A stretch of DNA of 64,000 nt from Microbacterium sp. SY138 (GTDB taxonomy: Bacteria; Actinomycetota; Actinomycetes; Actinomycetales; Microbacteriaceae). Position 1 is the first letter of the stretch, and each line of letters begins with the position of its first letter. Where the stretch lies: positions 248,001 to 312,000 of the forward strand of contig NZ_CP155793.1 of assembly GCF_039729145.1 (NCBI RefSeq), given 5' to 3'. Below the pieces are notes generated by a model. The model was given only the letters and a program-made list of their open reading frames with translations. It was not told the DNA's origin and did not search any database. A program made the translations under genes and the position numbers. Below, in pieces: positions 59,875-64,000 of this stretch.

Positions 59875-59902
59875 CGCCTGATCTACCCGGGGAGATCAGG
59901 CG
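59875..59902 (-). terminator. Hairpin downstream of the GTPase gene
   Basis: CGCCTGATCT and AGATCAGGCG form a perfect 10-bp stem with an 8-nt loop, 18 bp beyond the GTPase stop. It could terminate that transcript and also lies in front of the SulP start. Confidence 0.65.
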
Positions 59903-59920
59903 CAACCGGCGAAACTCCGT

Positions 59921-61051
59921 TCAGCCCCGCCCGCCACTCACCTTCTTGAACCACACGCCGACCTGCGTCTGGAACAGCTCGCGCACCAGGTCGCTGTCGA
60001 GTGCGCCGTCGACACCTCGCAGTCGACCCTGCGTGAGCTCACCGCAGACCACTGCCCATGCGTATCCGATCGCCAGGGTGAAGGTGCTGGCGACGGTGCC
60101 CGAGATCGCACCGCCGATAATGGTTCCCGCTCCGGGGATGAACTTCAGGAGGCCGGCGACGGCGCTTCGCCCTGCCGCCGAGACGGCGACAGTTGCCGCG
60201 GTCGCCGCGATCGTGGCGGTCTCGACCCTCACGCCGTAGATCGCCGCGACCCTGGCCATCATTCCGAGCTGAATGGGGATGAGCACACCGGCATCGGCAA
60301 CCGGAATCGGGATAGCTCCCACTGTCAGCGCCGCCGTGGCAGCCGCGCGGACAGCTGTTTGAGCTTGCTTGCGCTTTCGTGCCAGATCGACTTTCTGGGC
60401 GGCAGCGAACGCTGCTTCAACACCCTCGGGAGCAGCGCGAAACGTGGCATCCACGAGCTCCGTGAGCCCGTGCTGAACCTGGCCGGTGAACTCATCCGCC
60501 GTCGACATCACCAGGATCGGGCGACCGCCCACGATCGGCAGGTCGAGCCCGGCGATGTGGTCCGCCAGGGTCAGAGCATCGGCGTGATACTCGCCGTTCC
60601 GCGACGGCACCTGCGTCAGGACGGCGACGACGGGCAGGCCGAGCTCGTGCAGGCGACGGATGAACTCCGCCTCGGTGTCCTCGAACCGCCGGTCCGTCGC
60701 CCGGACGCAGTACCAGGCGACGTGGGTCTGCTCAGAGAGCGGCTGCCGGCGCATCTTCTTCAGGTACTCGCCGAGTTCGCTGATCAGCTCATCGGTGTCC
60801 TTGCCGATCTCGAGCCCACGGGTGTCGAGCAGACCGAGGAAGCCGGAACGATGGATGTAGAGATGCTCGTCCATGGTGACGGGCTCGCCGACTCCGGTGG
60901 GAGCGACTTCTTCGCCGAAGATCGCGTTGATCAGTGTCGACTTCCCGACGCCGGTCTTGCCGAAGATGGCGAGGTTGAAGCGGCCGATCTCGTCCGCCTG
61001 CTCTTTCCACTGACTGCGGAACTCGTCTTCAGAGAAGGTCTCACCCGTCAT
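59921..61051 (-). CDS. Membrane-associated Era-like GTPase (DUF697-type)
   Basis: This 376-aa protein has the GTPase motifs G1 GKTGVGKST (31-39), a switch-like VGEPVT and G3 LLDTRGLE. The G4 position (VLTQVPS) departs from NKxD/TKxD. The C-terminal part has hydrophobic helices rich in Ala (TIAATAATVAVSAAGRSAV, GAGTIIGGAISGTVASTFTL), typical of DUF697 and of GTPases that remodel or sense membranes. It is transcribed away from the SulP gene and is probably a stand-alone unit. Its substrate and partners are unknown. Confidence 0.82.
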   Translation of the reverse strand: MTGETFSEDEFRSQWKEQADEIGRFNLAIFGKTGVGKSTLINAIFGEEVAPTGVGEPVTMDEHLYIHRSGFLGLLDTRGLEIGKDTDELISELGEYLKKMRRQPLSEQTHVAWYCVRATDRRFEDTEAEFIRRLHELGLPVVAVLTQVPSRNGEYHADALTLADHIAGLDLPIVGGRPILVMSTADEFTGQVQHGLTELVDATFRAAPEGVEAAFAAAQKVDLARKRKQAQTAVRAAATAALTVGAIPIPVADAGVLIPIQLGMMARVAAIYGVRVETATIAATAATVAVSAAGRSAVAGLLKFIPGAGTIIGGAISGTVASTFTLAIGYAWAVVCGELTQGRLRGVDGALDSDLVRELFQTQVGVWFKKVSGGRG

Positions 61052-61146
61052 TGCGCACTCCCTCTGAGGCCGTGGCCCCGGTCACCGAGGCGTCCCGCCC
61101 CTCGCTGACGACTAGCGTATCGAGAGGCGGTAGCGCGGGCCCTGTC

Positions 61147-62085
61147 TCAGTCGCAGGCGATCCCGTCACCGTCGCGGTCGAGGTCGTACACATCCGGCCC
61201 GATCACCTGCAGCGGCCCGCGCACGTACGCCGGCCCGTTCCCGCTCCCACCCGCGCAGTCCACATCGGACGCGATCGGCACGCACACCCCGGCATAGCTC
61301 GAGTGGCACTCGGCCGCAGGCTGCACCAGAGGCACCGGTGCCGGCGCAGGCTGTCGCGTTCCGTTCGAGGTGACCTCGTTCACCGGCGCGACGGTGACGA
61401 CCTCGCCGAGGACTTCGCGCGACACTTCCACACCATCGACGTACGTCACGCGGTAGGTGGTGACCTTGGTTCCGTCGACACCGACTGTCGTGATGGCGGT
61501 CTGTCCGACGTCGAGCTGCGGATCGTCGGCCGTCGTCCGCTCGAAAGGAACGACCGTCGACTCTTCGACCTCCTCGAAGGTAGGGGGCTTGGGAGAGGGG
61601 GTCGGCTTCTCTGTCTGTGCGGACGCGAACGGCTTGGCCTCCGACGACCCTGAGCTCGTGGTGTCCGAACCAGGGCCGCCGAGGGCAGCGTTCGCTCCGG
61701 ACCCCGCGAACATCAGAACGAACGCGATCCCCAGAGCTGCCCATGCCGCTCCGCGCGAGCGCACGCGAAAGAGCTTCGCCGAGCCACGCACGATCCCATA
61801 GATGGCGACGAAGAAGAGCACCAACCCGGCGAGCATCATGATCACGCCCAGGCTGCGGGTGAGGAGGAGGATCGCGAGCACCACCGCTCCCACTATGAGG
61901 ACGACCTTCATCCGAGAGGACTTCACCTGGGCGGGAGCGGCATCGACGGGGGTCACGGCGACAGCCGCAGTCGGCGCTTGCCCCAGGGGTGCGGTGTGCA
62001 CCGTCCATTGAGTGCCGTCCCACCAGCGCTGCTGCTGTGCGGGGTGCTCCGGGTCGGCGTACCAACCCTGGGGTGCTGCAGGCAT
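61147..62085 (-). CDS. DUF2510 / G5 / excalibur membrane protein
   Basis: This 312-aa protein has an N-terminal DUF2510 domain (GWYADPEHPAQQQRWWDGTQW-like, residues about 6-26) and two or three membrane helices (about 55-125). A Ser/Thr/Pro linker leads to a G5 domain (VEESTVVPFERTTADDPQLD through REVLGEVVTVAP), and the C-terminus is an excalibur-type calcium motif DLDRDGDGIACD. The last two domains should face outward and may bind peptidoglycan or calcium. ATG 62085 has AGAAGG 9 nt upstream. Confidence 0.83.
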   Translation of the reverse strand: MPAAPQGWYADPEHPAQQQRWWDGTQWTVHTAPLGQAPTAAVAVTPVDAAPAQVKSSRMKVVLIVGAVVLAILLLTRSLGVIMMLAGLVLFFVAIYGIVRGSAKLFRVRSRGAAWAALGIAFVLMFAGSGANAALGGPGSDTTSSGSSEAKPFASAQTEKPTPSPKPPTFEEVEESTVVPFERTTADDPQLDVGQTAITTVGVDGTKVTTYRVTYVDGVEVSREVLGEVVTVAPVNEVTSNGTRQPAPAPVPLVQPAAECHSSYAGVCVPIASDVDCAGGSGNGPAYVRGPLQVIGPDVYDLDRDGDGIACD

Positions 62086-62239
62086 CTTTGCCATCCTTCT
62101 GCTCAGGCTCTGGCCGAACACTACCGATATTCCAGCGTGTAGGGGAGAGTCCGATCACGGCAGCCAGCAGGTGCACTCTTCCCTCCCCCCCCCGACCCCC
62201 TGCGCCATCATGAGACGACCACCCACCAAGGAGGCCCTC

Positions 62240-62746
62240 TTGTCGCTCGCATCGACCACGCCGGCAACCGCCGCCACCGGCCTCCCCGGGGTCGCGGTCA
62301 TCGCGGAGATCCGACGCGTCCTGATCACGGCCCTAGTCGCCGTCTTCGTCTACTCCACACTCACCGTCGCGAGCCGGAGCTACTGCCCCGGTGGCGTCGA
62401 CGGCAGTGGTGGCTTCATCGACTCATCGGGACAGCCGACCGACGAAGCGCCCGTGTGCATCGATCTGATGCTCCGCCCCAGCCCCCTGGTCTACATCGCC
62501 ATCGCCGCGATCGTGCTGATCACTCTCGGACGTGTGATGAAGGCGAGCGACGAACGCTCGGCCCTCAAGACACTGAACCGCGCGTCGATCGGAGTAGCGG
62601 CACTCGTGGTCCTCGCGATCGTCGTCTCCCTCGTCTGGTTCTTCCTGATCCCCATGGAGGAGTTCACCTCCGGCTCCTGGACGGTATTCAGCCCGTTCCC
62701 CTTCGGCACCATCGACGTCACGACGACGCCGCTGACCGTCGAGTGA
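62240..62746 (+). CDS. Membrane protein of unknown family (DUF2975-like)
   Basis: This 168-aa protein has three to four hydrophobic segments: VLITALVAVFVYSTLTVAS, PLVYIAIAAIVLITLGRVM, ASIGVAALVVLAIVVSLVWF. A Cys pair in outer loops (YCPGG, VCIDL) could form a disulfide. TTG 62240 was chosen because AAGGAGG lies 6 nt upstream; an earlier ATG at 62210 follows a C-rich tract without a ribosome-binding site. The arrangement recalls DUF2975 but is not certain. Confidence 0.65.
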   Translation: MSLASTTPATAATGLPGVAVIAEIRRVLITALVAVFVYSTLTVASRSYCPGGVDGSGGFIDSSGQPTDEAPVCIDLMLRPSPLVYIAIAAIVLITLGRVMKASDERSALKTLNRASIGVAALVVLAIVVSLVWFFLIPMEEFTSGSWTVFSPFPFGTIDVTTTPLTVE

Positions 62747-62996
62747 CGCACCGCAAGGCCAGGAGAGTGCAGGGAACCGTCGGGCCAGGAGTGCGACACG
62801 CCCGGCGGTCGGCCTAGATTTGCCCGATCCCCGGGATCCGCGTAACTTATTACTTGTTCGCCCCAAACGGTTGAGCGGAGGTCCTCGGACCGGCTCCCGT
62901 CAAGCAGCTAACACCTCCCGAATCCCAGACACTCACTGAGTGAACAGGATGAAGGTGCTGATCCGTTCCCACGGTCAGGCCGAGAAAAACTCGGAC
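62747..62996. other. Spacer before the rrn promoter
   Basis: These 250 bp contain no gene. The part near 62820-62860 is AT-richer (GTAACTTATTACTTG) and could hold an additional upstream promoter or UP-like region for the rRNA operon. No further feature was recognised. Confidence 0.4.
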
Positions 62997-63024
62997 TTGA
63001 CAACGGAAACGAGATCGGTAAGAT
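62997..63024 (+). promoter_or_regulatory. rrn promoter
   Basis: TTGACA (62997-63002) and TAAGAT (63019-63024) are spaced 16 bp apart, the best sigma-70-type promoter in the window, about 250 bp before the 16S gene. Confidence 0.8.
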
Positions 63025-63276
63025 AGAGAAGTTGCCCTTCGGGCCTGGCTGTGATGGCTGGGTCGTGGGAGCATCCGATCCTTGAGAACTCAACAGCGTG
63101 CACTTGTCAAATGCCAAATTATCCTCGTCTAGCTTCGGCTAGTTGAGAATTCCTTTGGATCAAAGACCAACTCCTTCCGGGGGGTTGGCAATGGATGAAG
63201 TCAGCAATGAATTTGTCTCTTTGGTCAGCATCAAACTCGCTGCGTCACCGTTTTCCCGGTGGGGTATGCATTTCTT
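63025..63276 (+). ncRNA. 16S rRNA leader with antitermination/processing elements
   Basis: The leader contains a boxB-like hairpin GCCCTTCGGGC (63034-63044) and the actinobacterial rrn leader signature CTTGAGAACTCAACAGCGTG near 63080. Hairpins CTAGC-TTCG-GCTAG (63129-63142) and CCAACTCC...GGGGGTTGG (about 63167-63188) follow. These are typical of antitermination and RNase III processing regions. Confidence 0.65.

Positions 63277-64000
<724 letters not shown>

Overview
The window is high-GC actinobacterial DNA. The 5' part of a 16S rRNA at the right end, together with gene content and frequent GTG/TTG starts, points to Microbacteriaceae, most likely Microbacterium. It looks like a chromosomal segment that ends in an rrn operon and carries two accessory blocks: a sugar-acid catabolic regulon on the left and a BREX phage-defence island on the right.

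Left block (about 1-21 kb). A FadR-type GntR regulator (6017-6679) sits among genes preceded by five near-identical 12-bp palindromes (NTGCTATAGCAN) at 6740, 6788, 11820, 18047 and 18248. The inferred regulon holds an ACS-type MFS transporter, a Tat-exported beta-helix protein, a neutral-ceramidase-like hydrolase, several short-chain dehydrogenases, an enolase-superfamily (mandelate racemase type) enzyme, a D-2-hydroxyacid dehydrogenase and a fumarylacetoacetate-hydrolase-family protein. An SMP-30 lactonase lies next to it. These are the enzyme classes of the 'diketo-hydrolase' (L-fuconate/L-rhamnonate-like) route: lactone, aldonate, 2-keto-3-deoxy acid, 2,4-diketo-3-deoxy acid, then pyruvate plus a hydroxyacid. 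A second Tat beta-helix paralogue lies at 1.3-3.5 kb. dinB and a zinc-ribbon/nuclease-like protein interrupt the block.

Middle (about 21-43 kb). This is mostly ordinary chromosome: VOC proteins, a TraR/DksA zinc finger, an MMPL exporter with its TetR, purL with a coupled 51-aa membrane protein, a MalY/PatB aminotransferase, BKACE, NUDIX, an ArsR/flavin-reductase pair and an ECF42 sigma factor with its DGPF partner. A MerR regulator and a DUF4188 protein diverge over two dyads. Two secreted 'YP(I/V)VADP' proteins, each followed by a small membrane protein, share an identical 19-bp upstream element.

Right block (43.4-57.9 kb). A complete type 1 BREX operon, brxA-brxB-brxC-pglX-pglZ-brxL, is followed by a 21-codon linking ORF, a glycine-rich membrane protein and a 139-aa coiled-coil protein, all tightly overlapping. 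The BrxL carries a C-terminal region resembling the phospholipase-D-like MIT_C domain instead of the Lon-type protease domain. Base composition looks lower in GC than the neighbours.

Downstream are a frameshifted SulP transporter, a membrane-associated GTPase, a DUF2510/G5/excalibur protein, a small membrane protein, an rrn promoter and leader, and the truncated 16S gene. At least three copies of a ~76-bp imperfectly palindromic element lie at gene 3' ends (14.6, 16.9 and 23.3 kb), plus two other long palindromes. I saw no tRNA, CRISPR array, transposase or phage gene.
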